A program made the position numbers and the translations under genes. From contig NZ_JACJGM010000006.1 of NCBI RefSeq assembly GCF_015024225.1, positions 124,001 to 188,000 on the forward strand: DNA of 64,000 nt, read 5' to 3'. This DNA is from Nocardioides lijunqiniae. Its GTDB lineage: Bacteria > Actinomycetota > Actinomycetes > Propionibacteriales > Nocardioidaceae. The notes under the pieces were generated by a model, which saw only the letters and a list, made by a program, of their open reading frames with translations, was not told the DNA's origin and searched no databases. How positions within the stretch are numbered: position 1 is the first letter of the stretch; each line of letters opens with the position of its first letter. Positions 23,717 to 32,460 of this stretch are shown piece by piece.

Positions 23717-24521
23717 CGGTCGTCGCCTCTCGCACCACGCGCGCGGTCAGGACCCGCACCAGCTGCGCGCGGTAGGCGGCGGTGGCGTGGATGTCGTCGG
23801 TCGGGTCGAGCTGCGCGAGCGCGGCGTCGCCCAGGTCCTCGGTCGCGACGCCGGTCAGGTCCACCACCGTCGGTACGTCGTTCACCGACACGAAGCCGAC
23901 CCGCACGGTGTCGCCGTCCACCAGCGCGGCGGCCCCCACGAGGGCGTAGTCGCCGTGGCGGCGGGCGATCTCGGCGAACGCCACGCGGGCGCCGGGCGCC
24001 AGCGCCGGGAAGAACGCCGACGTCGCGATCTCGTCGTGCGCCAGGCTCGACTCCAGCGGACCGACGTACAGCTCGTCGGCGGGGACCGTGCGGGCGCCAC
24101 CGGGGCCGGCGACGTCGACGGAGCCACCGAGCAGCCGCAGCACCACCGGCATCTCCGCGGCGGCGTCGGCGTGCACGATCGAGCCGACGGTCGTGCCGCG
24201 GTTGCGGATGGTCGCGTGGGCCACGTGGGAGAGCGCCAGCCGCAGCAGCGGCTGCACGCGGGCCGCCTCGTCGTGGGCGAGCACGTCGGCGTGGCGGGCC
24301 AGGGCGCCGACGCGCACGCCGTCGTCGGTGACCTCGACCGAGTCGAGCCCGGGCAGGCCGTTGATGTCGACCAGGGTCGAGGGCGCCGCCAGCCTCATGG
24401 ACAGCAGCGGCACCAGCGACTGCCCGCCCGCGAGCACCTTCGCACCCGGGTCGCCGGACAGCGCGGCCAGCGCGTCGTCCAGCGAGCCCGGGCGGACGTA
24501 GTCGAAGGGGGCGGGCTTCAC
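23709..24521 (-). CDS. Molybdenum hydroxylase FAD subunit (CoxM-like)
   Basis: The 270-residue flavoprotein subunit that passes electrons from the 2Fe-2S clusters to the acceptor. FAD-binding motifs AGGQSLVPLLSMRLA (about 32-46) and TIRNRGTTVGSIVHADAAAE (about 105-124) are intact, followed by the CO_deh_flav_C domain. Begins MKPAPFDYVRPGSLDDALA, a standard start for the family. It is six bases after the permease gene and is the first enzyme gene of the operon. Order M-S-L-G is standard for Cox-like hydroxylases in actinobacteria. Confidence 0.9.
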   Translation of the reverse strand: MKPAPFDYVRPGSLDDALAALSGDPGAKVLAGGQSLVPLLSMRLAAPSTLVDINGLPGLDSVEVTDDGVRVGALARHADVLAHDEAARVQPLLRLALSHVAHATIRNRGTTVGSIVHADAAAEMPVVLRLLGGSVDVAGPGGARTVPADELYVGPLESSLAHDEIATSAFFPALAPGARVAFAEIARRHGDYALVGAAALVDGDTVRVGFVSVNDVPTVVDLTGVATEDLGDAALAQLDPTDDIHATAAYRAQLVRVLTARVVREATTDE

Positions 24522-24527
24522 GCGGTG

Positions 24528-25991
24528 CTATCCCTCCCGGTGGCGGTGGACGGGGTCCTGGCCCTCGGTGTGGGCGCCGGGGGTGCCGACCGCGATCATC
24601 GTGCCGTCGTCGTTGCGGCCCACGAGCCGCGCGAGGTGGTAGCCGGCGACGACGACGATCGTGCCGAGGGCGATGCCGCTGAGCACGAAGTCGTCGGTGA
24701 TCTCGAGCGAGGCGTTGCCGATGGCGAGGATGATGCCGGCGCTGATCGGCACGAGGTTGATCGGCTTGCCGAAGTCCACCCCGTTCTCCTTCCAGATCTT
24801 GGCGCCCAGGAGACCGATCATCCCGTAGAGCACCAAGGTGATGCCGCCGAGCACCGCCGGCGGGGTGGCGTTGACCAGGGCGCCGAACTTCGGCACGAAG
24901 CCGAGCAGGATCGCCACCACGGCGGCCACGTAGTAGGCGGCGGTGGAGTAGACGCGGGTGGCCGCCATGACGCCGATGTTCTCGGCGTACGTCGTGGTGG
25001 GCGAGCCGCCGACAACCGAGGCGACGACGGTGCCGACCCCGTCGGCCGCCACGGCCTTGCCCATCACCGGGTCCAGGTCGACGCCGGTCATCTCGCCGAC
25101 CGCCTTGACGTGGCCGAGGTTCTCGGCCACGAGGGCGATCACCGCCGGCAGGACGAGGAGGATGAACGCGATCTTGAACGACGGGGCGTGCCAGCCGACG
25201 ACCTCGAGGAAGTCGGGGCTCGCGTTCTGGTTGCCGACGAGCCCGTCCTTGGTGTGGACCGGGAAGCCGACCCAGTCGGACGCCTTCACGCCGGACCAGT
25301 CGACGCGGTGGTGCGGACCGGGCTCGGCGCTGCTCGGCAGCGGCAGGGAGATCTTGCCGAAGGCCAGGTCGGCGAGCCAGGAGATGACGTAGCCCGCGAT
25401 CAGCCCCAGGAAGATCGCGATCCGGCCCAGGAAGCCCCGCAGCCCGACCGCCATCAGGATGACCAGGGTCATCGTGACGATCGCGATCCAGGGGTCGGAG
25501 GGCATGTAGGTGCCGGTGGCGACCGGGGCCAGGTTGAACCCGATCAGCATCACGACCGCCCCGGTCACGACCGGCGGCAGCACCGCGTTGACCGCGGCCG
25601 CGCCCAGCACGTGGATCAGCACGCCCACGAGTGCGAGCACGACGCCCGCGACCAGGATCGCGCCGGTCACGTCGGCCGGGCCGCCGGGGCCGCCCGAGCC
25701 CGAGTAGGTGTAGATCGCGGTGGCGCCGCCGACGAAGGACGCGGACGTGCCGAGGTAGCTCGGCACCTTGCCCTTGACGATGAGCAGGAAGCAGATGGTC
25801 GCGATGCCGCTCATCAGGATCGCCAGGTTGGGGTTGAGCCCCATGACGATCGGGAAGACGAACGTCGCCCCGAACATCGCCACGACGTGCTGCGCGCCGA
25901 GTCCCGCGGTCTTGCCCCAGCCGAGCCGCTGGTGCGGCGCGACGGCCTCACCGGGCCCGGGGTCGACCTTCTCCCACGTGAACTGCGACAT
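24528..25991 (-). CDS. Nucleobase:cation symporter-2 family permease (uracil/xanthine type)
   Basis: Membrane transporter of 487 residues with about 12-14 helices. NCS2/UraA family motifs are visible: GLGAQHVVAMFGATFVFPIVMGLNP near residues 30-54 and the substrate-site helix ALVAENLGHVKAVGEMTG near 285. It would import uracil, xanthine, uric acid or a similar N-heterocycle. Start ATG 25991 has AGGAGG at six-base spacing, the strongest ribosome site in the region. It heads the operon that encodes the CoxMSL hydroxylase and amidase, which makes the imported compound their likely substrate. Confidence 0.88.
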   Translation of the reverse strand: MSQFTWEKVDPGPGEAVAPHQRLGWGKTAGLGAQHVVAMFGATFVFPIVMGLNPNLAILMSGIATICFLLIVKGKVPSYLGTSASFVGGATAIYTYSGSGGPGGPADVTGAILVAGVVLALVGVLIHVLGAAAVNAVLPPVVTGAVVMLIGFNLAPVATGTYMPSDPWIAIVTMTLVILMAVGLRGFLGRIAIFLGLIAGYVISWLADLAFGKISLPLPSSAEPGPHHRVDWSGVKASDWVGFPVHTKDGLVGNQNASPDFLEVVGWHAPSFKIAFILLVLPAVIALVAENLGHVKAVGEMTGVDLDPVMGKAVAADGVGTVVASVVGGSPTTTYAENIGVMAATRVYSTAAYYVAAVVAILLGFVPKFGALVNATPPAVLGGITLVLYGMIGLLGAKIWKENGVDFGKPINLVPISAGIILAIGNASLEITDDFVLSGIALGTIVVVAGYHLARLVGRNDDGTMIAVGTPGAHTEGQDPVHRHREG

Positions 25992-26072
25992 CAGAACCCT
26001 CCTAGATCGTGGCGATGGCCCCCATGCGACCCCTAGGAAACACCCTCCGGGCCTCCTGGCGCTGGAGGAACG

Positions 26073-26086
26073 CCGCATCGTTGCGG
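26073..26086. promoter_or_regulatory. Palindrome in the divergent promoter of the catabolic island
   Basis: CCGCA-TCGT-TGCGG directly upstream of the -10 box at 26089; candidate operator controlling the plus-strand operon and possibly the permease operon. Confidence 0.4.
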
Positions 26087-26088
26087 AG

Positions 26089-26094
26089 TAGCGT
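26089..26094 (+). promoter_or_regulatory. -10 box for leaderless DUF2877 transcript
   Basis: TAGCGT, seven bases before the GTG start at 26102; no Shine-Dalgarno is present, which fits leaderless expression. Confidence 0.45.
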
Positions 26095-26101
26095 CTGGAC
26101 C

Positions 26102-26755
26102 GTGACGCAGCGACCTGCCATCCCGGCCAGCGCCCCGGACCGGGTCGCGGCCCGCCTCCGCTCGGCTCCCGACGGGCCCCTGGCCCTCCTCCACACCGGA
26201 CCGGACGCGGTCTACGTCGACCTCGACGGACGCGCGCTGGGGGTGGTCGGGCGTCGCGCGTGGCAGGTGCCGTGCGCGCTGCGCACCCGCCTCGACGAGC
26301 TGCCCGACGTGCGCTCCGCCGCGGTCGTCGGCGGCGTCCTGCACCTCGACGGCGTGCCGGTGCAGGTCGGCCGCGTCGTCAGCACCCGGGTGGCCGTGCG
26401 CCCGCTCGGGCTGTCCGGCCGGCGCCTCGACCCGGCGGCGCTCGTGGGCAGCGGCGCCGGCCTCACGCCGTACGGCGACGACGTGCTGTGCGGCTACCTC
26501 GCCGCCCACCGTGCCGCCGGCAGCGCCACCGCCGACCTCGACGCGCAGGTGTCCGACCTGCTCCCCCGCACGACCGTCCTGTCCGCCACCCTCCTGGAGT
26601 GCGCCATGCGCGGGGAGGTGCTGCCCGAGGTCGGCGACCTGCTCACCGCCTGGGGCACCGGCCGCGCCGCGGACGCGGAGGCCGCGCTGCTGCGCGTCGG
26701 CAGCTCGTCCGGGGCGGGCCTGCTCGAGGGCGCCCGTCTGGCGCTCGCCGCATGA
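26102..26755 (+). CDS. DUF2877 protein (AllH/YlbF-like, oxamate carbamoyltransferase component)
   Basis: Protein of 217 residues with the DUF2877 core VGSGAGLTPYGDDVLCGYLAAH (about 117-138), where the family consensus is GLTPSGDD. In E. coli the DUF2877 protein YlbF, with FdrA and YlbE, forms the oxamate carbamoyltransferase AllFGH that converts oxalurate and phosphate to oxamate and carbamoyl phosphate. The same three families lie here in one overlapping operon. GTG 26102 is chosen because a -10 box precedes it and no longer frame is plausible. No signal or membrane segment. The function is inferred from the set and not from catalytic residues. Confidence 0.75.
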   Translation: MTQRPAIPASAPDRVAARLRSAPDGPLALLHTGPDAVYVDLDGRALGVVGRRAWQVPCALRTRLDELPDVRSAAVVGGVLHLDGVPVQVGRVVSTRVAVRPLGLSGRRLDPAALVGSGAGLTPYGDDVLCGYLAAHRAAGSATADLDAQVSDLLPRTTVLSATLLECAMRGEVLPEVGDLLTAWGTGRAADAEAALLRVGSSSGAGLLEGARLALAA

Positions 26756-28224
26756 GCGCCCACGTCGAGCTCCGACCCGGCGCGTACGCCGACTCGGTGA
26801 CGCTGCTGCAGGTGAGCCGCACCGTCGCCCAGCTGCCCGGCGTCGCGGCCGCGCAGGTGGCGATGGCGACCCCGCTCAACGTGGAGGTCCTCGAGGGCAT
26901 GGGCTTCGAGATCCCGCCGGAGGCGGGCGTCAACGACCTCGTCGTCGCCGTGCGCCTGGACGACACCGCCAACGACTCGCCGGCCGAGGCCGTGCTGGCC
27001 GACGTGCTGGCCGACGTGCTGGCCGGCGTGGACCGCGCGCTCGCGGACAGCACCCGCCGACCGTCCGGCTCGGCCGAGCTCGCCGCGCACCGCACGACCG
27101 CCACCGCGCTGCGCGACGTCCACGACGGTGGCGTCGTCGTGCTGGTCTCGGTGCCCGGTCCGAGCGCCGTGGTCGAGGCCATGGACGCCGTCGAGGCCGG
27201 ACGCGACGTGATGATCTTCAGCGACAACGTGCCGGTCGAGCACGAGCTCGCGCTCAAGCGGGCCGCCGAGCCCGGAGGGGTCCTGGTCATGGGACCCGAC
27301 TGCGGCACGGCGATCGTCGACGGCGTGGGCCTCGGCTTCGCGAACGTCGTCTCCCCCGGACCCGTCGGCATCGTCGCCGCCTCCGGCACCGGCTGCCAGC
27401 AGCTGCTCGCCCTGCTCGACCACGCCGGCGTCGGCGTCACGTCCGCCCTGGGCGTGGGTGGTCGCGACCTCGGCGCCGACGTCGGCGGGCTCGCCACCCG
27501 CGAGGCCCTGCGCCGGCTCGACGCGGAGGAGTCCGTCGAGCTCGTCGTGCTCGTCTCCAAGCCGCCCGCGCCGGAGGTCGCCACCTCCGTGCAGGAGTAC
27601 GCCGCCGGCCTGGCCACGCCGGTCGAGTTGGCGCTGCTCGGGGCCGGGCAGCCCGACCTGACCGCCGCCGCCGAGCGGGTCCTGGAGCGTCTCGGCCGTC
27701 CCGTGCCGACCTGGCCCGTCGCCGAGCCGGCCACGGCGCGAGGCCCGGTCGGCGGCACCATGCTGCGCGGGCTGTTCGTGGGCGGGACGCTCGCCGGGGA
27801 GGCCCGACAGCTGGCCGCCGAGGCGCTCGGCGCCGTCGGCGCAGCGCTGGACGACCTGCACGGCGACGGGCACGGCGTCGTCGACTTCGGCGACGACGCC
27901 TACACCTCCGGTCGCGCCCACCCGATGATCGACCCGACCCTGCGCCTCGACCACCTCGCCCGGGTCGCCGACGACCCGCGCACCGGCGTGGTGCTGCTCG
28001 ACGTCGTGCTGGGCCACGGCGCCGAGCCCGACCCCGCCGCGCTGCTGGCACCCGCCCTCGAGGCCGTGACGGCGCCCGTCGTCGTCAGCCTCGTCGGCAC
28101 CGCCGGGGATCCCCAGGGCCTCGAGCGCCAGCGCGCCGCCCTCGCCGCCGCCGGCGCCGAGGTCCACCTCTCCAACGCGCGCGCCACCCGGCGCGCCCTC
28201 GAGCTGCTGGGAGCCACCCGATGA
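26752..28224 (+). CDS. fdrA: FdrA-family protein (succinyl-CoA-ligase-like; AllF-type)
   Basis: Protein of 490 residues with tandem CoA-ligase-like Rossmann domains. Recognisable parts: FSDNVPVEHELALKRAA then VMGPDCGTAIVDGVGLGFANV, and GIVAASGTGCQQLLALLDHAGVGVTSALGVGGRDL, all typical of FdrA; the second half has the HPMIDP motif. In E. coli FdrA is the AllF subunit of oxamate carbamoyltransferase. Four-base overlaps on both sides (ATGA) couple it with the DUF2877 and DUF1116 genes. Residues 80-91 come from three tandem copies of a 12-base unit. No carbamate kinase, the usual next step, is in this window. Confidence 0.85.
   Translation: MSAHVELRPGAYADSVTLLQVSRTVAQLPGVAAAQVAMATPLNVEVLEGMGFEIPPEAGVNDLVVAVRLDDTANDSPAEAVLADVLADVLAGVDRALADSTRRPSGSAELAAHRTTATALRDVHDGGVVVLVSVPGPSAVVEAMDAVEAGRDVMIFSDNVPVEHELALKRAAEPGGVLVMGPDCGTAIVDGVGLGFANVVSPGPVGIVAASGTGCQQLLALLDHAGVGVTSALGVGGRDLGADVGGLATREALRRLDAEESVELVVLVSKPPAPEVATSVQEYAAGLATPVELALLGAGQPDLTAAAERVLERLGRPVPTWPVAEPATARGPVGGTMLRGLFVGGTLAGEARQLAAEALGAVGAALDDLHGDGHGVVDFGDDAYTSGRAHPMIDPTLRLDHLARVADDPRTGVVLLDVVLGHGAEPDPAALLAPALEAVTAPVVVSLVGTAGDPQGLERQRAALAAAGAEVHLSNARATRRALELLGATR
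26989..27024 (+). repeat. Three tandem 12-base units within fdrA
   Basis: Unit RCCGTGCTGGCC/GACGTGCTGGCC: first copy 26989-27000 (one mismatch pattern), then two identical copies to 27024. Encodes AVLA-DVLA-DVLA in a helix; in-frame slippage site. Confidence 0.7.
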
Positions 28225-29627
28225 GCACCGCCCGCGTCGCGACCACCGGGGTCGACCTGCTCGCCGACGCCGTCGAGGCCCAGGCCGTCGACGTCACGCG
28301 CGTCGACTGGCGTCCGCCGATGCCCGGCACCGAGGCCGACCTCGCGACGGTGGCCGTGGACCCGCGTCGCGCCGCCGCCAACGCGCAGGCCGTCGCCGCC
28401 ATGCTCGGCGTCACCGCGCACCTCGTCGACGTGGGTCCCGCCTCCGAGGTGCTGGGCCTCGAGCGAGGAGAGTTCCTGCACGCCGGGCCCCCTATCGAGT
28501 GGGCCCGCGCCTCCGGTCCGCTGCGCGGCGGTCTGATGGCCGGCGCGGCGCTGGAGGGCCTGGTCGAGGACCCCCAGGACGCCGTCGCGCTGTTCGAGTC
28601 CGGGGCCGGCGTCTCGCTGGAGCCCTGCCACCACCGCGGCACGGTCGGTCCGATGGCCGGGGTGGTCACCCCGAGCATGTGGATGTTCGTCCTGGAGGAC
28701 CGAGCCACCGGGCGGCGCACGCACTGCTCGCTCAACGAGGGCCTCGGCAAGGTGCTGCGCTACGGCGCCTACTCCCCCGACGTCCTCACCCGCCTCCGGT
28801 GGATGGGCGACGTCCTGGGCCCCGCCCTGAGGGCCGCGGTGCGCGCCACCGTCGACGCCCAGGGGCCGGTCGACGTGACCGGCATCCTCACCCAGATGCT
28901 GCAGATGGGCGACGAGGCCCACAACCGCAACCGCGCCGGCACGCTGATGCTGCTGCGCGACCTCGCCCCGGCCCTGGCCACGAGCGGGCTCCCGGCCACC
29001 GACGTCGCCGAGGTGCTGCGCTTCGTCGGCGGCAACGACCACTTCTTCCTCAACCTCGCGATGCCCGCCTGCAAGCTCGCCCTCGACGCCGCCAGGGACG
29101 TGCCGGGCTCCACGATGGTCGTCGCGATGGCCCGTAACGGCACCGACTTCGGGATCCAGGTCTCCGGCACCGGCGACGAGTGGTTCACCGGACCGGCCCA
29201 GGTCGCCGACGGGCTCTACCTCGGCGACTACGGCCCCGACGACGCCAACCCCGACATCGGCGACTCCGCGATCACCGAGACCGCCGGCATCGGCGGCTTC
29301 GCGATGGCCACCGCGCCGGCGATCGTCCGCCTGGTGGGTGGCAGCGTGCCCGACGCCCTCGCCACCACGCGCCGGATGCACGAGATCACGCTCGCCAAGA
29401 ACCCCCGCTGGTCCGTCCCGGTGCTGGAGTTCCAGGGCACGCCCACCGGCATCGACGTCACCCGGGTCTGCCGCACCGGCATCCTCCCGCAGATCAACAC
29501 CGGCATGGCCGGCCGGGTCGCGGGCGTCGGGCAGGTCGGCGCCGGACTGGTCACGCCGCCGGCCGAGATCTTCCCGCAGGCCCTGGCCCGGCTCGCCGAG
29601 CTGAGCACGCGTACTCAGACCGGTTGA
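28221..29627 (+). CDS. DUF1116 protein (YlbE/AllG-like)
   Basis: Protein of 468 residues of the DUF1116/YlbE family, cytosolic. Recognisable stretches are HAGPPIEWARASGPLRGGLMAG, EPCHHRGTVGPMAGVVTPSMWMFVLED, QMGDEAHNRNRAGTLML and FVGGNDHFFLNLAMPACK, then MARNGTDFGIQVSG, rich in conserved His, Asn and Glu that could form the catalytic centre. In E. coli the homologue YlbE is AllG of oxamate carbamoyltransferase. It is the last gene of the DUF2877-FdrA-DUF1116 operon and is followed by a hairpin. Confidence 0.82.
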   Translation: MSTARVATTGVDLLADAVEAQAVDVTRVDWRPPMPGTEADLATVAVDPRRAAANAQAVAAMLGVTAHLVDVGPASEVLGLERGEFLHAGPPIEWARASGPLRGGLMAGAALEGLVEDPQDAVALFESGAGVSLEPCHHRGTVGPMAGVVTPSMWMFVLEDRATGRRTHCSLNEGLGKVLRYGAYSPDVLTRLRWMGDVLGPALRAAVRATVDAQGPVDVTGILTQMLQMGDEAHNRNRAGTLMLLRDLAPALATSGLPATDVAEVLRFVGGNDHFFLNLAMPACKLALDAARDVPGSTMVVAMARNGTDFGIQVSGTGDEWFTGPAQVADGLYLGDYGPDDANPDIGDSAITETAGIGGFAMATAPAIVRLVGGSVPDALATTRRMHEITLAKNPRWSVPVLEFQGTPTGIDVTRVCRTGILPQINTGMAGRVAGVGQVGAGLVTPPAEIFPQALARLAELSTRTQTG

Positions 29628-29634
29628 GCGCTGC

Positions 29635-29656
29635 GGCACGCTCGCGGGGGCGTGCC
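29635..29656 (+). terminator. Hairpin after the DUF2877-fdrA-DUF1116 operon
   Basis: GGCACGC and GCGTGCC arms around an eight-base loop, eight bases past the DUF1116 stop. Confidence 0.5.
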
Positions 29657-29675
29657 CCTGGGGCCTACTGGGTCC

Positions 29676-32078
29676 ATGACGCGCTACGCCGACCCGCTCA
29701 CCTGCCCCGACTGCCGCGCCAACCTGCCCGTCGGCGCCCAGCAGTGCCCCGCCTGCCACCTGCCGCTCGCGCACCCGATCGCCGCGGAGCTGCTCGGCAC
29801 GCTGACCTACGCCGACACCCTCCTCACCCGGCTGCGCGTCGTCGCCCGCACGCAGGAGTCGCCGCGCCTGGCGTCGTTCGTGCCGCCGGTCGCGCCGCTG
29901 CCCCGCCCCGCCGCACCTGAGCGCCGTACGGGCGTGCGGGCGGCGTCCGTGCCGACGATCCTGCTCGGACTCGGCGCGTTCTGCCTGCTCGTCGCCTCCG
30001 TCATCTTCCTGGCCGTGGCCTGGTCGTGGCTCGGCGTCGGCGGTCGTACGGCGGTCCTGCTCACCCTCACTGCCGGCGCCGGCGTCCTCGGCCAGTGGCT
30101 CGCGCGCCGGGGGCTCCGCGTCGCGGGCGAGGCCCTCACCACGGTGGCGCTGGGCCTGCTGGTGCTGGACGTGGTCGGCGCCGAGAACTCGGGCTGGCTG
30201 GGCGCCCTCACCGACGAGGGGCTGTTCCTCGTCGTGGGCGTCGTCGTGGCGGCCGTCTCCCTAAGCCTGGCCCTGACGCCCACGCGCCTCCTGGCCCCGC
30301 AGCTGGCCGGCGTCGTGGGGCTCGGCGTCGCCGCCATCGCGGCGTTCGACCTGACCCAGGGCTCCCTGTGGCTGGCCGGCTCCACCGTCGTGGTGTTCAC
30401 CGCGGTCGTCGAGCTGGCACGACGCGTCGCCCTCCCGGTCCTGCTGTGGTCGGCCGCCACGGGCGGTGCCGTCGCGTGGATGGTCCTGACGACCTACGCA
30501 CTCGCCGCCACCGACGACGGCCCCATGACCTTCGCGTCCCTCTGGTCCGGCCCCGGGTGGGCGCTGCTGGCCGCCTCGGGGATGCTCCTGCTGCCGCTGG
30601 CCTTCCACCGGGGCCGCGAGACCGTCGTGTGCGCCGTCGCCGCGGCGGCGTGCCTCACGTCGCTGACCCTCGCCCTGCCCGCCGGCGACGAGAGCGCGAC
30701 CGTGCTCGCCACCGTGGCGCTCGGCCTCCTGGTCGCCTGGACCGCCGCGGCGGTCCTGGTGCCGCGGGCGTGGACCGTCGTGGCCCTGGTCCCGGCCTGC
30801 GCCGCGGCGCTCCCCGTCCTCGTCGTCTCCGGCAGCCTCTCCCTCCAGGCCACCGTGCGCACGCTGGCCGCCGGGCAGCAGCGGGGTGCCCGGGTGTCCC
30901 TGGAGAAGTTCGAGGCCCTCGTGCACCCCGCGCTGCTGCTGCCCTCGCTCGCCGCGCTGCTCGCGCTCGTGGCGGTCGCCCTCCCGACCACGCGCGGCAC
31001 CGCCGGCCGGGTCGCCGCCGTCTCGTCGCTCGCGGCCGCCGGCGTCGCGACGCTCGCGCTCCACCCGGTGCCGCTGTGGAGCGTCGTCGTCATCCTCGCC
31101 CTGGCCGGCACCGCCCTGGTCGCGGACTCGCTGCGCCGCGAGACCGGCATCGCCGAGACCGTCGCGGGGCTGCTGGTCCTGGGGTCGGCGCTGCTCGCCG
31201 GGCGCTCCAGCGAGGTCCTCGTGACCGGCGCCCTGGCGCTCGTCACGCTCGCCTCCGTCGCCCTCGTCACCCGCGGCTGGTCCCCCGAGTCGCGCCCGCT
31301 CGGCGACCTGCTGCTGCCCGCCGCCCTGACCGGGCTGATCTGGTCGGGCGCCGGCCTGGCCGACGTCGATCCGGTGCTGCGCGGGGTCCCGATCCTGCTC
31401 GTCGTGGGCCTGCTGGCGATCGCCAGGTCACGGGTCGAGCTGGAGGCGTCCGCGGTCGTCGCGGGCTCGCTGGCGGCGCTCGCGAGCGTGCTCGCCGCGC
31501 AGGACCTCGGCACGGCGGCCAGCGTGCACCTGACGGTCGGCGGTGTGGTCGTGTCCGCCTCGGGGCTGCTGCACCGGCGCCGGGCCACCGTGGTCGCCGG
31601 CGGGGCGCTGCTGTTCGCCGCGACCTGGGTCCGCCTGGCCGACCTCGGCGTCGAGGCGCCGGAGGCCTACACGCTGCCGCTCGCGGTGGTCCTCACGCTG
31701 GTCGGCCTGCACGCCGTGCTCCGCCGCGACGAGGCCTCCACCTCCGCCCTCACCCCCGGGCTGGTCCTCGCGACGGTCCCGTCGCTGCTGTGGGTGCTGG
31801 CCGGCGACCCGGTGTCGGTGCGCGCGGTGCTCCTGGGCGCCACCTGCCTCGTGCTGGTGCTCGCCGGCAGCCGGCTGCGGTGGAGCTCGCCGCTCGTCGT
31901 CGGCGCGGCCGCGGGCGGGCTGCTCGTCCTGCGCGAGCTCGCGCCGTACGTCGCCGAGACGCCGCAGTGGGTGCTGCTCGGGCTCGCCGGCACGCTCCTC
32001 ACGGTCGTCGGCGTCACCTGGGAGCGCCGGCTGGTGGAGCTGCGCTCGGCCGGCGCCTACCTCGAGCGCCTGCGCTGA
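29676..32078 (+). CDS. Large polytopic membrane protein with N-terminal zinc ribbon (SCO7613-like)
   Basis: Protein of 800 residues. The first ~35 residues carry two CxxC pairs (CPDCRANL, CPACHLPL) as in a zinc ribbon; a proline-rich linker follows, then more than 20 hydrophobic helices from about residue 90 to the end, composed almost only of Leu/Val/Ala/Gly. This layout matches the SCO7613-type actinobacterial membrane proteins, whose role is unknown. No transport or catalytic motif was seen. ATG 29676 (MTRYADPLTCPDC) is chosen over the earlier frame start because the zinc ribbon begins here. Its 3' end overlaps the convergent ATL gene by 22 bases. Confidence 0.75.
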   Translation: MTRYADPLTCPDCRANLPVGAQQCPACHLPLAHPIAAELLGTLTYADTLLTRLRVVARTQESPRLASFVPPVAPLPRPAAPERRTGVRAASVPTILLGLGAFCLLVASVIFLAVAWSWLGVGGRTAVLLTLTAGAGVLGQWLARRGLRVAGEALTTVALGLLVLDVVGAENSGWLGALTDEGLFLVVGVVVAAVSLSLALTPTRLLAPQLAGVVGLGVAAIAAFDLTQGSLWLAGSTVVVFTAVVELARRVALPVLLWSAATGGAVAWMVLTTYALAATDDGPMTFASLWSGPGWALLAASGMLLLPLAFHRGRETVVCAVAAAACLTSLTLALPAGDESATVLATVALGLLVAWTAAAVLVPRAWTVVALVPACAAALPVLVVSGSLSLQATVRTLAAGQQRGARVSLEKFEALVHPALLLPSLAALLALVAVALPTTRGTAGRVAAVSSLAAAGVATLALHPVPLWSVVVILALAGTALVADSLRRETGIAETVAGLLVLGSALLAGRSSEVLVTGALALVTLASVALVTRGWSPESRPLGDLLLPAALTGLIWSGAGLADVDPVLRGVPILLVVGLLAIARSRVELEASAVVAGSLAALASVLAAQDLGTAASVHLTVGGVVVSASGLLHRRRATVVAGGALLFAATWVRLADLGVEAPEAYTLPLAVVLTLVGLHAVLRRDEASTSALTPGLVLATVPSLLWVLAGDPVSVRAVLLGATCLVLVLAGSRLRWSSPLVVGAAAGGLLVLRELAPYVAETPQWVLLGLAGTLLTVVGVTWERRLVELRSAGAYLERLR

Positions 32079-32374
32079 GCCTTGGGCGACCAGAACGCCG
32101 CCACGATGTCCACGTTGCCGGAGGCCCGCATCGGGGTGCCCTCCTCGAGGTAGGCCTGCCGCGCCTCGCCCTCGTGGCTCGGCGGCAGGGACCCGTCGGC
32201 GCGCACCACGCGCCACCACGGGACCGGCCCGCCGTCGCGCGACATCACGGCGCCCACCTGCCGTGGGCCTCCCCCGACGACGTCGGCGATCGCGCCGTAC
32301 GTCGTGACGCGCCCGCGCGGGATCTGCTCGACCAGACCGAGCACGCGCTCGACGTAGTCCTCGCGGTCCGGCAT
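32057..32374 (-). CDS. Alkyltransferase-like (ATL) DNA repair protein of the MGMT family
   Basis: A 105-residue protein consisting only of the DNA-binding domain of O6-alkylguanine-DNA alkyltransferase: VLGLVEQIPRGRVTTYGAIADVVG, RQVGAVMSRDG. Where methyltransferases have the acceptor Cys in PCHRV, this protein reads PWWRV, with Trp in place of Cys. That substitution defines ATL proteins, which bind alkylated guanine, flip it out and hand the lesion to nucleotide excision repair without removing the alkyl group. The ATG at 32374 starts the domain. 3' end overlaps the membrane-protein gene by 22 bases. Confidence 0.85.
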   Translation of the reverse strand: MPDREDYVERVLGLVEQIPRGRVTTYGAIADVVGGGPRQVGAVMSRDGGPVPWWRVVRADGSLPPSHEGEARQAYLEEGTPMRASGNVDIVAAFWSPKAQRRRSR

Positions 32375-32402
32375 GCGAGCAAGGTACTCCCCTGACGGCG
32401 CA

Positions 32403-32434
32403 GTGGCTCCGTCCGCCGAGGCGGACGGAGCCAC
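32403..32434 (-). terminator. Strong hairpin terminator after the protease gene
   Basis: Fifteen-base perfect arms GTGGCTCCGTCCGCC / GGCGGACGGAGCCAC around GA, 26 bases downstream of the protease stop. The strongest stem in the window; could also shield the ATL promoter. Confidence 0.65.
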
Positions 32435-32460
32435 GTGCTGCACCCTGCGGTGCCGAGGTG

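Noticed and set aside
20814..24521. Aerobic CO dehydrogenase
   Set aside because: The large subunit has YRGAGR in place of the Cys-containing CSFR loop needed for CO oxidation, so only family-level assignment is given.
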